Part shown: piece after piece, positions 1-11,700 of the stretch | Position numbering within the stretch: the stretch's first letter is position 1 | Layout of the letters: every line of letters begins with the position of its first letter | From: Ilex aquifolium | Lineage: Eukaryota; Streptophyta; Magnoliopsida; Aquifoliales; Aquifoliaceae | Length of the DNA stretch: 64,000 bases | Direction of reading: 5' to 3' | Assembly: GCA_951799425.1 (NCBI GenBank) | Contig: OX637393.1 | Location: 2,486,501 to 2,550,500, forward strand | Notes under the pieces: model-generated | Told to the model about the DNA's origin: nothing | The model's database searches: none | Seen by the model: only the letters and a program-made list of their open reading frames with translations | Position numbers and translations under genes: made by a program

Positions 1-240
1 TATGTTTCTTATAATGCGTAGACACACTCATAAAAGACATTCTTGCAAGACTGGGAAGGGTTAAACCAAAGAATTCCTTCATTTCAAGTGATCCAGCACT
101 TAGACTGCACAAGCATGTCTACCCTTGGGTTCGGTTCCAATTCCAGAAACGGTCCATTGAATCTGTTCCTTGATATTAACGCAATCAAGATCCTCATATG
201 ATTTATATCACATAACAGAGAAAAGAAATAAAAACTTCAC

Positions 241-1569
241 CTGCCAAAAACAGAAGAAAACAATTCCTTTGATGCAGATGAACTTTGCAAGTGGCTTGTG
301 TGGTTCCAATTCTTTGGCAAAGACATGATAAAATACTACCAAGGAATACATAGCCAGTGAAAATGAAAGGTTGAGAATGATGGTAAATGTCCAGCTGACC
401 CAACTTGGATAAATCCCAAGAATCTGAAATGCTATCATCAAAATGGAGCATAATGGCCGAATAACGACGAATTGCCATGTCCAGTACTTGAGACGCTTTA
501 GCGTATGGTTGTCCAGATGAGCAATATGAGGCTGCAATTGGCAAAAAGAAAATCCTTCAGATATATCCTTCTGACCTAACACCCACATTGACAAAAAAAA
601 CTAACTGCTGACTGTTATAAGACAGTGATAGTAGACTAGTATTCTATCTTGTGTGCAATTGCAACCTATTTGAGTGAGTTTTTGTGCAAAAGTTAAAGGA
701 ACAAGAGAAATGTAACAACTCTTGCTCAATCTCACCAACATGTATGTTTAATCCACATAGACAAAAGGGAAAAGTGAAAGCGAGTAAAGTAGCAGATATA
801 GATCCTACTGTGTCTTCATGAGATCAACTCTGCAACGTTAAGTGCAACAACAAGAAGCTGCATTGATTTGATGAATGATTTGTTCCAAGTTTCCACCAAA
901 CCCATATTTGATTCGTTTACAACTGAAATTGCTTAAACAACAACTCTGATACAGGAAAATAAGATCCATTTGGTGTATAAAATATTCTTTAAATCAGACT
1001 ATTCATTTCCCTTTCTTTCAGTAATCCTGCTCCCAATTGACATCAAATTATAATTAAGTAAAGAAAACTACAACTGCACCTGGAAAAGAGTCATTGGAAA
1101 TGAATGGTGAATTTCCCGTCCTTTGATTTCATCTGGCACCATGTTTTTGCTGATTGAAATGTTCAAGTAACTGTAAATCAAAGCTAAAAACTTAGCAATG
1201 ACCTGCAATAGAAGAGAAAGAGACCATAAGCTGATCTTCGACCTCATGAGCAAAGCCTGTAAACTAACAACAGTCATATAATATGCAAGAACAGACAATT
1301 ACCAGAGCCTCATAGCATTCCTTAATCGAGTCTAAGAACATGAAAAATTCTTTGCTTCCCCGGAAATCCAACAAACCCGCAAACGAGACAATAGCATATA
1401 TGGGTGCCATAAGGATGATTATAAGTATGGCCTTTTGCTCCTTTGGATTCTTCCAGTAAAAGAGATGCTGAGATAGGAGCTGTATTGTGAAATGCATTGT
1501 AAGAATTACACAAAACGCGGATCCTAGCAGAGTTATTTCTCCGCGGTTCATTGTAGTAATATCAATCAT
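241..1569 (-). CDS. DUF300/TMEM184 (LAZ1-like) membrane protein, 5' part of gene
   Basis: Three exons read on the minus strand: 1569-1303, 1202-1080 and 531-241, all joined in phase with GT-AG introns. They give about 227 residues starting MIDITTMNRGEITLLGSAF. A second Met, MNRGEI, seven codons in, is an alternative start. The text matches the plant DUF300 (organic solute transporter Ost-alpha/TMEM184) family. Motifs seen are LLSQHLFYWKNPKEQKA, IKECYEALVIAKFLALIYSY, PDEIKGREIHHSFPMTLF, LKYWTWQFVVIRP and AKELEPHKPLAKFICIKG. Several long hydrophobic segments fit a multi-pass membrane protein. Arabidopsis LAZ1 and its homologues act at the tonoplast or endomembranes in cell-death and brassinosteroid signalling; the exact role here is inference. 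The last visible exon ends at a donor at 240, and no continuation is recognisable in 1-240, so the C-terminal half lies beyond the left edge. A likely acceptor at 1600/1601 suggests a 5'UTR intron. Confidence 0.88.
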
Positions 1570-3055
1570 CTTCTATTGATCTGATAACCCAGAGCTTGAT
1601 CTGCAAAACAGTGCTAAAAATCTTCAAAATCTATATTTAGTAAGGTTCGAAATATATATTTTATATCAGATGAAAGCACTCGCTTATGGACCCCATGAAC
1701 TAAGGAGTGTTAAAAGAGTTTACGCCAAGAATGTGTGTCACCTTAACTAGTTTCTCTTTTCTGTGATAAGTATTTAATTAAGCAGCCATTTTCCACAATT
1801 TCAAGATTTGAGGATGGGATGAGACAATGCGAGTAGCAATGATATGATTTCATTGCTTTGTGGCTGCCTATATGTTTCTAGGCCAAGGGCAACGTTCATG
1901 AAAACAATAGATGAGTACCAAAGTCATGGGTGCCTGTGCCTGTGCGAGCATTACTCAACTGAGACCTAAAGCATGAAAAACCAATTACTAGTTTCTATCA
2001 CCATTGCAATAATGATGGGTGAGAGGCTTTTCTAACCATCTAGCGAATAGTTGGTGATAGAACTCAACATGTTAATAGCTTTTCTGAAAGTTTCAATATA
2101 TCATAATTGGAAAAAGTGCCAACCATCAGAATATTTGCGAGTATTGATGTATGATGCACTTCCAGGCTTCAGCATTGTTATCCAAAGTTCATCTTCCAAG
2201 CATCACATATACCGAATCAATGACAATTACCTAATTAAGTGAACATTTGATTCATATATTCAGCATCATCAACATTTTCAATTGCTTCATACATTTTGTA
2301 ACTATCCATGTCATGTGAGACTGAGAGAGACATCTTTTTTTCCCAGTCTTACCATTGAACACCCCATTAAGTTTCAGCACTATGTTACCTGGATTGTGGA
2401 CCGTTTTGGTACATATTATAAGTATGGGTGCACAGTATACATCTTCTGATCCACAGTCCGATAGATAGGCTTAGTTGGTCCGTCGATTTGAGTCATGGTT
2501 GGTTTTCAATAGGATTACTTTCTCTATTATATGAGATTATATATAATTATACATTCATATACATATAGTTAACTAGCATTTACTTTGGGATTTGAGTAAC
2601 AATTAGGGGTCAGGAATTTAAGCAATCAAGATCGCAAAATGCTAATGTAATTCATATATAAAGATCAAGTGCACAGAAACAACTAATTTTACAGTCAAAA
2701 CACTACAAAAGTGTATATAACAACAGAAAGCATAATTTTTCAATCATAAAATCTAAGAAATGAAAAGCAAACTAAATCTTGACCCAAATACACTGTTTGG
2801 AAGCTAAGAAACCAGATCAAACAGAAAGAGAAAAACAAGGAGAAAATCAAAACTTCAGACCATTGATTTGCTTGATACCCAGAAAAAGAAAAATTCAATT
2901 GTGTACATACTAGACTCGACTAACTATCAATTTTCAGTTCCTCGGGAAGACAACAACAAAAATAGTAAAACACCATACCGGAGATATCTATTTCCCTTCT
3001 CTTTTTTCTCGCGTTTTCTGAGCAACCAAATACCGCTCGCACTGTTTTTAGTCGA
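1570..3055 (-). other. Upstream region and probable 5'UTR intron of the LAZ1-like gene
   Basis: There is no coding signal beyond short chance ORFs. On the minus strand a pyrimidine-rich tract ending TTTTGCAG (about 1601-1608) precedes the start codon by about 30 bases, so part of this stretch is probably a 5'UTR intron. The first leader exon may lie near 2.8-3.0 kb, but I could not fix its position. Confidence 0.4.
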
Positions 3056-3064
3056 TAAAAATTG

Positions 3065-3724
3065 GGGTTAATTTTGGATTCTTAATTTGTACCTTCGAAT
3101 ATCAAAAATTTTAATTTGTACCCTAAAACTAAATGAATAAATTATACCTAAATCCTTTATACTTGTCACTTAATCATTTGAGCCCCTCACGTTTAGAATA
3201 CTACTTTTACACCTCCTGATGTTTGTACACGTATATCACATAATCCCTTATTGTTGATATCTATTAATATAACCGTTAAAAAATATGATTTCATCCTAAT
3301 AAAAATTTATAATTTCACATTATCTTTTATTTTATGGGTCCGTTATACTCTAAAGTTTAAAATCAAGCTTACCATTTAAATATCTAATATAATACATATA
3401 TTTTTATAATATTTTTTATATTCAATGCAATACATCACTTAAACATAATTATTTGAATGTCCAATTGGGGGAATATTTTAGTTATATTTGGATTCTTAAA
3501 TAATATAAGTGTAATATTTCAAATGTGAGAGGTCTAAGTGATTAAGTGACAAGTATGAAGGAGTCTAGGTGTAATTTAATCTATTTAGTTTTAGATGACT
3601 TGATTGTGAGTTTGAGGTGCGCATTGATATAAATTTCTATCAAGGTGCAAATTAAATTTTTTGATCTTTAAAAATATAAATTGAGATTCAAACGATGTTT
3701 CGAGGTATAATTTGAGATTAACCC
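3065..3724. mobile_element. Mutator-type MITE with long terminal inverted repeats
   Basis: This 660-bp AT-rich element is flanked by a perfect 9-bp duplication, TAAAAATTG, at 3056-3064 and 3725-3733. The ends are inverted (GGGTTAAT ... ATTAACCC). The inverted similarity runs inward for roughly 200 bp per side with gaps; for example, the text around TACTTGTCACTTAATCA at about 3160-3180 recurs inverted near 3535-3555. A 9-bp target duplication and long inverted repeats are the hallmark of Mutator-like elements. There is no coding capacity, so it is non-autonomous. Confidence 0.85.
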
Positions 3725-3928
3725 TAAAAATTGATGGGGGCGTTTGGATAGTGGGTTAAAGGTGGTTATCCACTAGTAGGATAGGATAAAATATGAGTGG
3801 GACCCAGAAATCCCTTGTTTGGGAAGTCATTTTTTAGGTTGGATATCAATCCCGGATCGAGACTTGACCCGGTTGCTACAGTTCCCTTTAACCCCCCTAG
3901 GCCGGTCACACTTAACCCACGCCTCTCA

Positions 3929-4375
3929 GGGCTTGTTTGGTATGGGGGTTTGGGGGGATTTGAGAACATGGGTTGGGGAGTAAACCCCCTTAAACCCATG
4001 TTTAGTATGTGTGAAGTATGGATAGGATTTCAAACCCGGCCCGGTCATGGCCCGGTCATGAAACCCTCATACTTGGGTTTTATGAAACCCAAGGGGGGGG
4101 GTGGGTTTCATATGTTGGTTTGGGGGTTTAACATGCAAATGACATTTATACCCCTATATATCCTATATACCTCATATATATAAATTGATTAAGGGTCAAA
4201 ATAGTCATTTATATACAAATATATTATCATAATAATCATATATCCCTGCGCATACCAAACATGGGTATGGATAGCATTGAATGTTGAATCCTATATTTGA
4301 ATCCCATATTTGGGTCAAACCCGGGTTTGGACAATCCAATCCAAACACTTCCCAAAAAACATACCAAACAAGCCC
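3929..4375. mobile_element. MITE-like inverted-repeat element (GGGCTTGTTTGGTATG ends)
   Basis: A perfect 16-bp inverted repeat, GGGCTTGTTTGGTATG at 3929-3944 and its reverse complement at 4360-4375, bounds a 447-bp non-coding segment. The end sequence resembles Tourist/Harbinger-type MITE termini. I see no matching target-site duplication (flanks TCA and ATG), so the superfamily is uncertain and the true ends could lie a few bases away. G/C runs (GGGTTT, CCCGG) make its composition unlike its surroundings. Confidence 0.55.
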
Positions 4376-4708
4376 ATGGGTTACAAACCCAGGCAATGGG
4401 GTTACCTCTACACAGACGCTTTTGCCCCTCTCTTTCTCCACCCACTCACAGTACTCACTAGTCACTACTGGGTAGCTCCTCCATCCTCCATCACTGCGAA
4501 GCTCAAGGTGGAAAATTTTCAAAGTGAAGGATTCGAAAAACCACAGGTGGAAGACCATAAACCGAAGGAATGTTAAACCTCTCTTTATCTCCATCCCCAG
4601 CTAGGGTGAGTTTCAACATTCAAAGCCCTAAGCTCTTTTCGCAGCAATACCACTATCTCTCCTTTCGAAACTCCTTCACACCCACCATTTATTTCCATCC
4701 AAACACCT

Positions 4709-4711
4709 CTT

Positions 4712-4749
<38 letters not shown>

Positions 4750-4825
4750 AGTGGGTATACATATACATATATATAAGTGGGTATATATATATATATCAGT
4801 TGTGTGTGTGTGCGTGTGTGTAAGT
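4709..4825. repeat. Compound microsatellite (CT)n-(TA)n-(TG)n
   Basis: Consecutive tracts of CT, then AT/TA interrupted twice by AAGTGGGTA, then TG dinucleotides. They end about ten bases before the left end of the Helitron. Confidence 0.9.
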
Positions 4826-4834
4826 TGGGTAAAA

Positions 4835-5600
4835 TCTATATAATAAAGTAGCTTACAATTCAAATCTCAAAAGATAAACAAAATGACTTTTGCTATTCGC
4901 GGTTGAGATCACTTTAAATTTTACTTGAAAGTTAATCTAACGGCTAATATTAACACCCTAAATTTAATAGGAAAAATAGGGCCCTAAGGGTGTGTTTGGA
5001 GTGACTTTTTAAAAGTATTTTTAGAAATTATTTCTCATATTTACTTTAAAAAAAAAAGTGTTTGAAACCGTCCCACCACCACCACTACCACCGTCACTGC
5101 CACCGCCGCTACCACTACCACCACCACCACCACCACAACCATCGCCACCATAACCACCACCACAACCATCGCCACCACAACCACCACCACCACCATTGTC
5201 GTCGCCGCCCCCACTGCCACCACCACCGCCCCCACCGCCACCGCCACCACCACTGCCCCCACCGCCACCGCCACCGCCACCACCACCGCCACCGCCTCCA
5301 CCAACGCCACCACCACCACCATCATCGCCGCCACCATCACCACCACCGCCATCACCACCATCGCCACCACCACCACCATCATTGCTGCCGCCACCACGGT
5401 CATTGTCACCCACCATAACCATCATCGTCTCCTACCACCACCACTGCCGCCCACCACCTCTCACCCCCACTACAAACCGATACTTAAATTCATTTATCTC
5501 TTCTCTATGTTTGTGAATTGATTTTGAATATGAATACAAATATGTTTATTGTTTTACCATGTTTTATTACTCTGTGCCTGAAGGCACAGGTTATAACTAG
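4835..5600 (+). mobile_element. Non-autonomous Helitron, copy 1, carrying a (CCA/CCG)n block
   Basis: The element begins TCTATATAATAAAGTAGC directly after an A. It ends CTAG directly before a T, the A|T insertion preference of Helitrons. Eleven bases before the end is a hairpin with an 8-bp stem, CTGTGCCT/AGGCACAG (5572-5589), the standard Helitron 3' structure. There is no Rep/helicase ORF. The interior from about 5070 to 5470 is a degenerate CCA/CCG/ACC trinucleotide array. It leaves long poly-Pro, poly-His and poly-Gly frames open, but these look like repeat artefacts, not genes. A second copy with the same 5' segment, interior type and 3' end lies at 40893-41657. Confidence 0.85.
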
Positions 5601-6008
5601 TCTATCTATATGATATAATATATCTGGTGTGGGTGTTGAATCCATCCCTAATTTGCAAAAAAAAATAAAAATAAACAACATCCATGTGTAATTTGTTTTT
5701 CCCTTCTTGCTTTTCTTCAATAGCCATGCCAGAGATGGGAGGTTGGGGCTTAGGGAGACGGACATGGATGTGGCTGGGATTCCACAATAAAAAAGCTGGA
5801 CGAAGGTCATGGAAGTTGTATGGGTGCTATCTTTTGTTTAATCTGGTATGGCTGCAAGTTTTGTTTCAAATTGTAAAAAGCGTTTATGCCTTGTTTTTCT
5901 TTGTTTGTCTGGAAAGGATTTACTGTTTATAGCTCTAGGAAGTGAGGAAGAGATGGAAAAAAAGGGGAATTTGGTTCAGTAAAGAATAATTTCTCATAAA
6001 TAAAAAAG

Positions 6009-6260
6009 GGAGAATTACACTTAGACCCTGAGATTTGTCACTTCATCATTCAGACCCTTTGACGTTTGAAATATTACATACAGACCTCCTAAAATTTATA
6101 CGCCGGTAACACTTAGACCCCTACCGTAAATATATCCGTTAATAAATTACAACCAGACCCTCTGAAGTTTGTAAATATGTATTATTTAGATCCCTTAAGT
6201 TTAAAATGTTACAATTAGACCAAAAATATTTCAATCAAAGATAAAATATCAAATATTTTA
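6009..6260. repeat. Fragment related to the Mutator-type MITE arm
   Basis: The text from GGGAGAATTACACTTAGACC onward, including TTTGTCACTTCATCATT and GTTTGAAATATTAC, parallels the inverted-repeat arm of the element at 3065-3724. The unit TTAGACCC ... GTTTGAAATATTACA recurs in diverged form several times. No second arm or target duplication is visible, so it is a solo or decayed copy. Confidence 0.45.
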
Positions 6261-6784
6261 AATTTTACAATAAAAATTCATGTTCTATTTATCTTTTATT
6301 GAAATAAAATTAAAAATTAAAATTAAATTTTTTCTTAAAAAATCGTAATTAGTATATATGTTATTATGTATATGTGAAAAATGTTTAATTTAGTTAGGAT
6401 AAGTAACCAATCCAAACATAGGATATGATTAAATTGGATTTGATAGAATCATGGGTATAATGGTAAACTACTACAAAATATTTGATGTAATTTATGGGGC
6501 CCACACAAATACATATTTGTTTCCCAAACAAAGGTTTGGATTGGATGGCATTCCTAACCTTGGATTGTAAGTGGATGAATGGGTTTAGAATGAATGAGTT
6601 AGGATATAAAAAAAAAAATCCTACCCTATCCAGTCCAGTTACCCAAACACACCCGATATGACTTGGACGCCAGCGTCCCAGGATATAGTGGGCCCAAAGA
6701 AATTGGATCATACATCACCAGCGTCTCCAGGAAATGGTGGTGTGCAGCGATGCACTTTATTATTACCGGCCAGGAAAATTTATT

Positions 6785-6967
6785 CAATTAATTTGAGGGC
6801 AGATGTAAATTTAATATAAATTAATAAATAATACACGCTTCAAATGATTTTTTTTTCTCATAAATTATTGGATTTCAATTAATTTGAGGGCATATGTAAA
6901 ATTAATATAAATTAATAAATAATATGTACTTCAAATGATATTTTTTTCCCAGGAATTATTGGATTTT
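6785..6967. repeat. 91-bp tandem duplication
   Basis: The unit starting CAATTAATTTGAGGGCA at 6785 is repeated at 6876 with few differences, and a third, short, partial unit follows. It is AT-rich and non-coding. Confidence 0.9.
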
Positions 6968-8722
6968 CAATTACTTAAAATAAAATTTTCACTCACGTGT
7001 TATTACTTTATTCATGAATTGTTATTATATTGTTGTAATTATTAAACTATAAATACTCGTGATATGATGTTATTGGTAAACATATTTAGATTGAGATTAT
7101 CTCTATTACATTTTTTCTCATATTCACTTAATATAATATCATATATTGTATATGGATGAAGGCCCACGATTAAATGGTGGGTCTCATATATATTAATAAT
7201 AGATGATTTATCATTAAGTAAAAATATAGTGAAGAAAATCTGGATCCTTCGATTAGCCAAAATAAATTGTTTTTACAAATGCCTAAAATTAACACAAATA
7301 ATAATAAAGATGAGTGCTTTTATACATTCTAGAAAAAAAAATTATCATTTTGTGAAAACTTTCCCTATATAGTAAATTTTATATTAATAGATGGGATATA
7401 CGACCTTTCATTTTGTTTGTTAGAAAAATACTTAATTGATAATGTTGCGAAAATGAAAAATTATCCAATGTTTTTATGTCGTGTCAACTTTCTTGAAACA
7501 AATAAATTATTTGAGATATTGTGATTAAGATCTTAGAGCACTAAGCCAAAAAGTATGTTTTGCACTAGTGTGTGTATCTATATATTCGGCTTTATTTTAT
7601 TTAGTTACCCCCCTCCCCCCCCGCCCCACGGAAAAAATAGTGTTTCACCTCCAAATTTTTTTTTTTTTTTGTGAGAATGTGCTCTTAATCATATGTAACG
7701 GCAAAATGTATCCAGTGATTCGTTTAAGGCTCAATAACTTGCTGGACATTTTAGTGGTGGGATTTAATAATCACATCCGATTGAAGTTTCATTTGAGTAG
7801 ACCCCTAATATAAAGGAAAACTCTTTGTAGGTGGGTCGTTTTCGCACAAGACATTACTTAAAACCAACAAGTCACATGACAGGTGCACGATCAACTTTGC
7901 ATGTTTCATCCTTTGGTCCTTTGCTTATTGGCTTGGCAGACAAACTATCTTGACCCGTCTTTTGCTTCGATTTGTTAGGCTTAGTTTTGAACAAGATCGA
8001 ATGGACAAATCATTATATTAATTAGGCATATATAGTAATAGATGAATATTGTAATTGCTTTGAAATTCTTTTTATAATGGTCGAAGATTTGAGACGAATT
8101 TCCTCCGAAAACATAGATTTTAAAAAATATTTAAATTGCTTTGATGTTTTTATAATTTAGTCACTAAATAATTATATTTTTGTGAATTCTATTAAAGTCA
8201 TATTAGTTCTTATATTAAGTTAATATTTGCCACATTTGTCAAGTTTTGGCCGACAATAGGTGCAGTAAATTTATGTCGAGTACTATATAAGAATGATGTT
8301 AGTTATTAGGATGTAAGTGTCTTTAGAGGTGTGTAGTGTATATAATTTACAAATACTACTGGGGTCTTACTGTAATTTAATATATTTTAAGGACTGGTTC
8401 ATGGGTCTCACCGCGGGAAAATATCCAAACAGTTCCTCCCACTAGCACTCTCAGCATCTGTCTCTGGCATTGTCTTGTTCCCCTTAACCTCCGAATCTCC
8501 GATTTCGCAATCATAGCAACAAAATCATTGAAAAAGACACAAGCCTCGGAGACATCGCCCCAATAATTTCGAAGGTTCTATCCTAGATTTTTTTAAATTC
8601 GGTACAGATTCTGCGTTTTGGATAACAACAACTATTCAAAACAATCATAAAACTTTGTGTTTAATCTTGAAATTCTGCATATAATTGTATGCGTTTTATG
8701 CAACATTTCGCTGAATCGAATT

Positions 8723-11700
8723 ATGGGAAGAAACGATATCTTATCAATGGTTTTATTGATAATCTTAGGGTTTCTGTGTTATTGTTGTGAAAGAGGGCTT
8801 TCGGTTACAGTGACATATGATCATAGGGCACTGGTTATTGATGGGAAGAGGCGGGTTTTGCAATCTGGGTCGATACATTATCCGCGAAGCACGCCTGAAG
8901 TGAGTTTAAATTGGGGTGCTTTAATTGGTGGTGATATTTTTGATATATTATGTTTGTTGGTGTGATAATGTGGGTTATTATTGTGGTGAATCTTTTAGGT
9001 GTGGCCGGAACTTATCAGGAAATCGAAGGAAGGAGGATTGGACGTGATCGAGACATACGTTTTTTGGAACTTTCATGAGCCTGTGAGAGGACAGGTACAA
9101 AGTTATGCTATAATGTAAATGCTGTATAAAACTTTTGGGCAGTGGACTTGCTCATGATCATTACCTTCAACAGTATTTTGATTATCATTATTTTTGAAAA
9201 TATTGTAGTACTACTTCAAGGACAGGTTTGACCTGGTTAGATTCGTGAAGACAGTGCAGGAAGCGGGCCTTTTTGTGCATCTGAGGATTGGGCCATATGC
9301 TTGTGCTGAATGGAATTACGGGTCCGTTCATATTTAACTATTTATTCAATCTTCTTATCATGCAGTTACACGTCCTCCTCATTATTCTCGGTTTTTAGGA
9401 GCATTAGACTTCACATTGTGTCTAAGAGTGCATTTGTATGACTTTAGTGATTTGGTTTGCTTTGTCCTGTAAACAAGATAGGGTTGTTTGACCATCTCAG
9501 CAATTTACCCTAGAAAAAATTACAGTTTTCTCCCGCCTACAGCATAATAAATCATAAGATCTTATCTTTCTTCCAAAATGTACTTTGTTCTTAGTTCTTT
9601 AGTTTTCATTGTTTTCTTTCATTATTATTTTTGAACAGGGGATTTCCTATGTGGTTACACTTCATTCCTGGCATCCAGTTCAGGACAACAAATGATCCTT
9701 TTAAGGTACACTTTGAAATCCAAAGCTGTTATGCTTGTTTATGAGAATTGACTTCAAAATAGTTAATTTGTCCATGTTTATTCCACATTGATTGTTTGTG
9801 GAAACAGATTGTTAACATTGTTGGCTTGGATATGCGAATTCATACTGCTGGTAAGTTTGTATTTTGTCCGTGCAGGAAGAAATGGAGCGTTTTCTAGCAA
9901 AAATTGTTAACCTAATGAAGGAGGAGAATCTATTTGCGTCGCAAGGAGGGCCAATCATTCTTGCACAGGTGATTTATCCATACCTGTTAGCTTGTGTTGA
10001 TATGAAAAATCTTGTTACAAAGTTTTGAATGTTGCCTGCTGATTTTATAGTGTTTTTTTTGTGCTTGAACTCTTGGTATTGGTGATCTATCATGCAGGAT
10101 GACCCGAGACATTTTGAGGCCAAAAGCGGAAACAATAAATGAGGCTTTTTTATTTTTAATAGTAATAATAAATTTAATTTTTAATTTTTTGAAATGCAAA
10201 TATATTAATTAAGTTTTTATATTCAAGCTTTTGTTACAATATTTGAACTTCACACATATATATAGAGAGAGAGGGAGAGAGAGAGAGAAAAATATTGAAA
10301 AATTATGATGGTAAGTTTGAATTTGACTTTTTTTTTAGGGTAATAGCTTTAGTTTTGCTATTAGCTTTTTTATTTTTATTTTTTTTTTCAAAAAATTGAG
10401 TTTTAGGGCCTTTTAATTCCATTTGCTAAATTAATAGGTCCAATCTACTCAAGTTGAAATTTTTTATTTGGGCTTAAATCTAAGTTTTTTGTGAGACCTA
10501 TTTCTCATGGATTCAGATTTTTTGCTTAAACTATTACTATACACCTATAAATTATGGGCCTTTCTTAAAGTGGTGGCTAAAGCCAAAACTTTATTGGCCT
10601 AATGATTGGGCCGACCCTACTATCATGTTATCCATACTTAGATTGTATATAAAAGGAGTGTTAATTGAGTCATGTCATGTTTAAGCAAGTGTTAATTCAA
10701 GTTTGTGTCGGGTATTATTCAATCTTAACCCGACATGTTTAATAAAGTTTGCCAGATGGCTTGACATTAACCTTACTTCTTTATTATTATTGTCACAAAA
10801 TTCCACCCCTATTATGAAGAATGGACTTGGATACATGATCTAAGTATGAAATAATATAGACCTAATCATTCGTAATTTTTGAAAAGTAAAATGTAGATAC
10901 GATGGGACAAGTAAATGAATATGTGTACATAGGAGAATGTTCTGACAAGGAATCAACTTATATAACACACGCAATCCAAATCACTTATAAATGTTTATTG
11001 TATCAAAAAACTTTTAATTTACCAATGCACCCTTATTAAATAACTCAACGACATTACTATCCTTTAATAACTCTACAAATATATAATATCTATCTAATAT
11101 TATAGTTAACAATTTGAATTGCACATTTATAAAAGTACAACAACGGTTGAGACTAATCCAATCTTTATCTAATTTTAGACAACCTAACTAACATGCTCCC
11201 GAAAGCCAGACAATCCCACTAACCCACACCTACCCCTCTTTTCTCCCCTTACCTCTCTTATTTTCTTTATGTCCACTCTAATTTTAAATTATGTAATTAA
11301 AACAAAGAAAGAAAAAAAATTGATATTCACAATATAAACGTTGTACGATCAATACTTGCTTTTTGGTACTGCAAAGTGTCTTTGGCCATGGGGTTATTGT
11401 TAGTATTTAAGAACTCAAAAACATGAATGTCCCTTTATTTATTTTTATCTCAATTCACACACACACACACACAAACATACATGTAAACATAATTAAAACA
11501 AAAAATGATAAATAAGAAAATAAAGAGTTTGACATGTCAAGATGTTTGAAAAACATTTCTATCAATATATTACCTTAAAGACTACATTAAGACAACACTA
11601 CCCTTCTAAATTGAAACATTGATGGTAAATTTTGTGTTTTCTTTATTATTACTAGATTTATCTCAAATGACTTTTTTTGGTCATATGACATGACATTGAT

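Larger units (their letters stand above)
5601..8722. other. Intergenic region left of the beta-galactosidase gene
   Basis: No convincing gene. The region is AT-rich and holds a Mutator-MITE-related fragment (about 6009-6260) and a 91-bp tandem duplication (6785-6967). The last roughly 300 bases are pyrimidine-rich and probably contain the leader of the downstream gene. Short ORFs here (for example 5684-5932 and 7568-7813) have no recognisable domains. Confidence 0.5.

Noticed and set aside
3738..3925. Weak inverted similarity between GGCGTTTGGATAGTGGGTTAA and the text ending TTAACCCACGCC
   Set aside because: The match is short and gapped and has no target duplication, so it was not called as an element.
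5021..5516. Long open frames coding poly-Gly, poly-Pro or poly-His
   Set aside because: They are open on several frames at once because of the CCA/CCG array inside the Helitron. There are no start context, splice sites or non-repeat domains.
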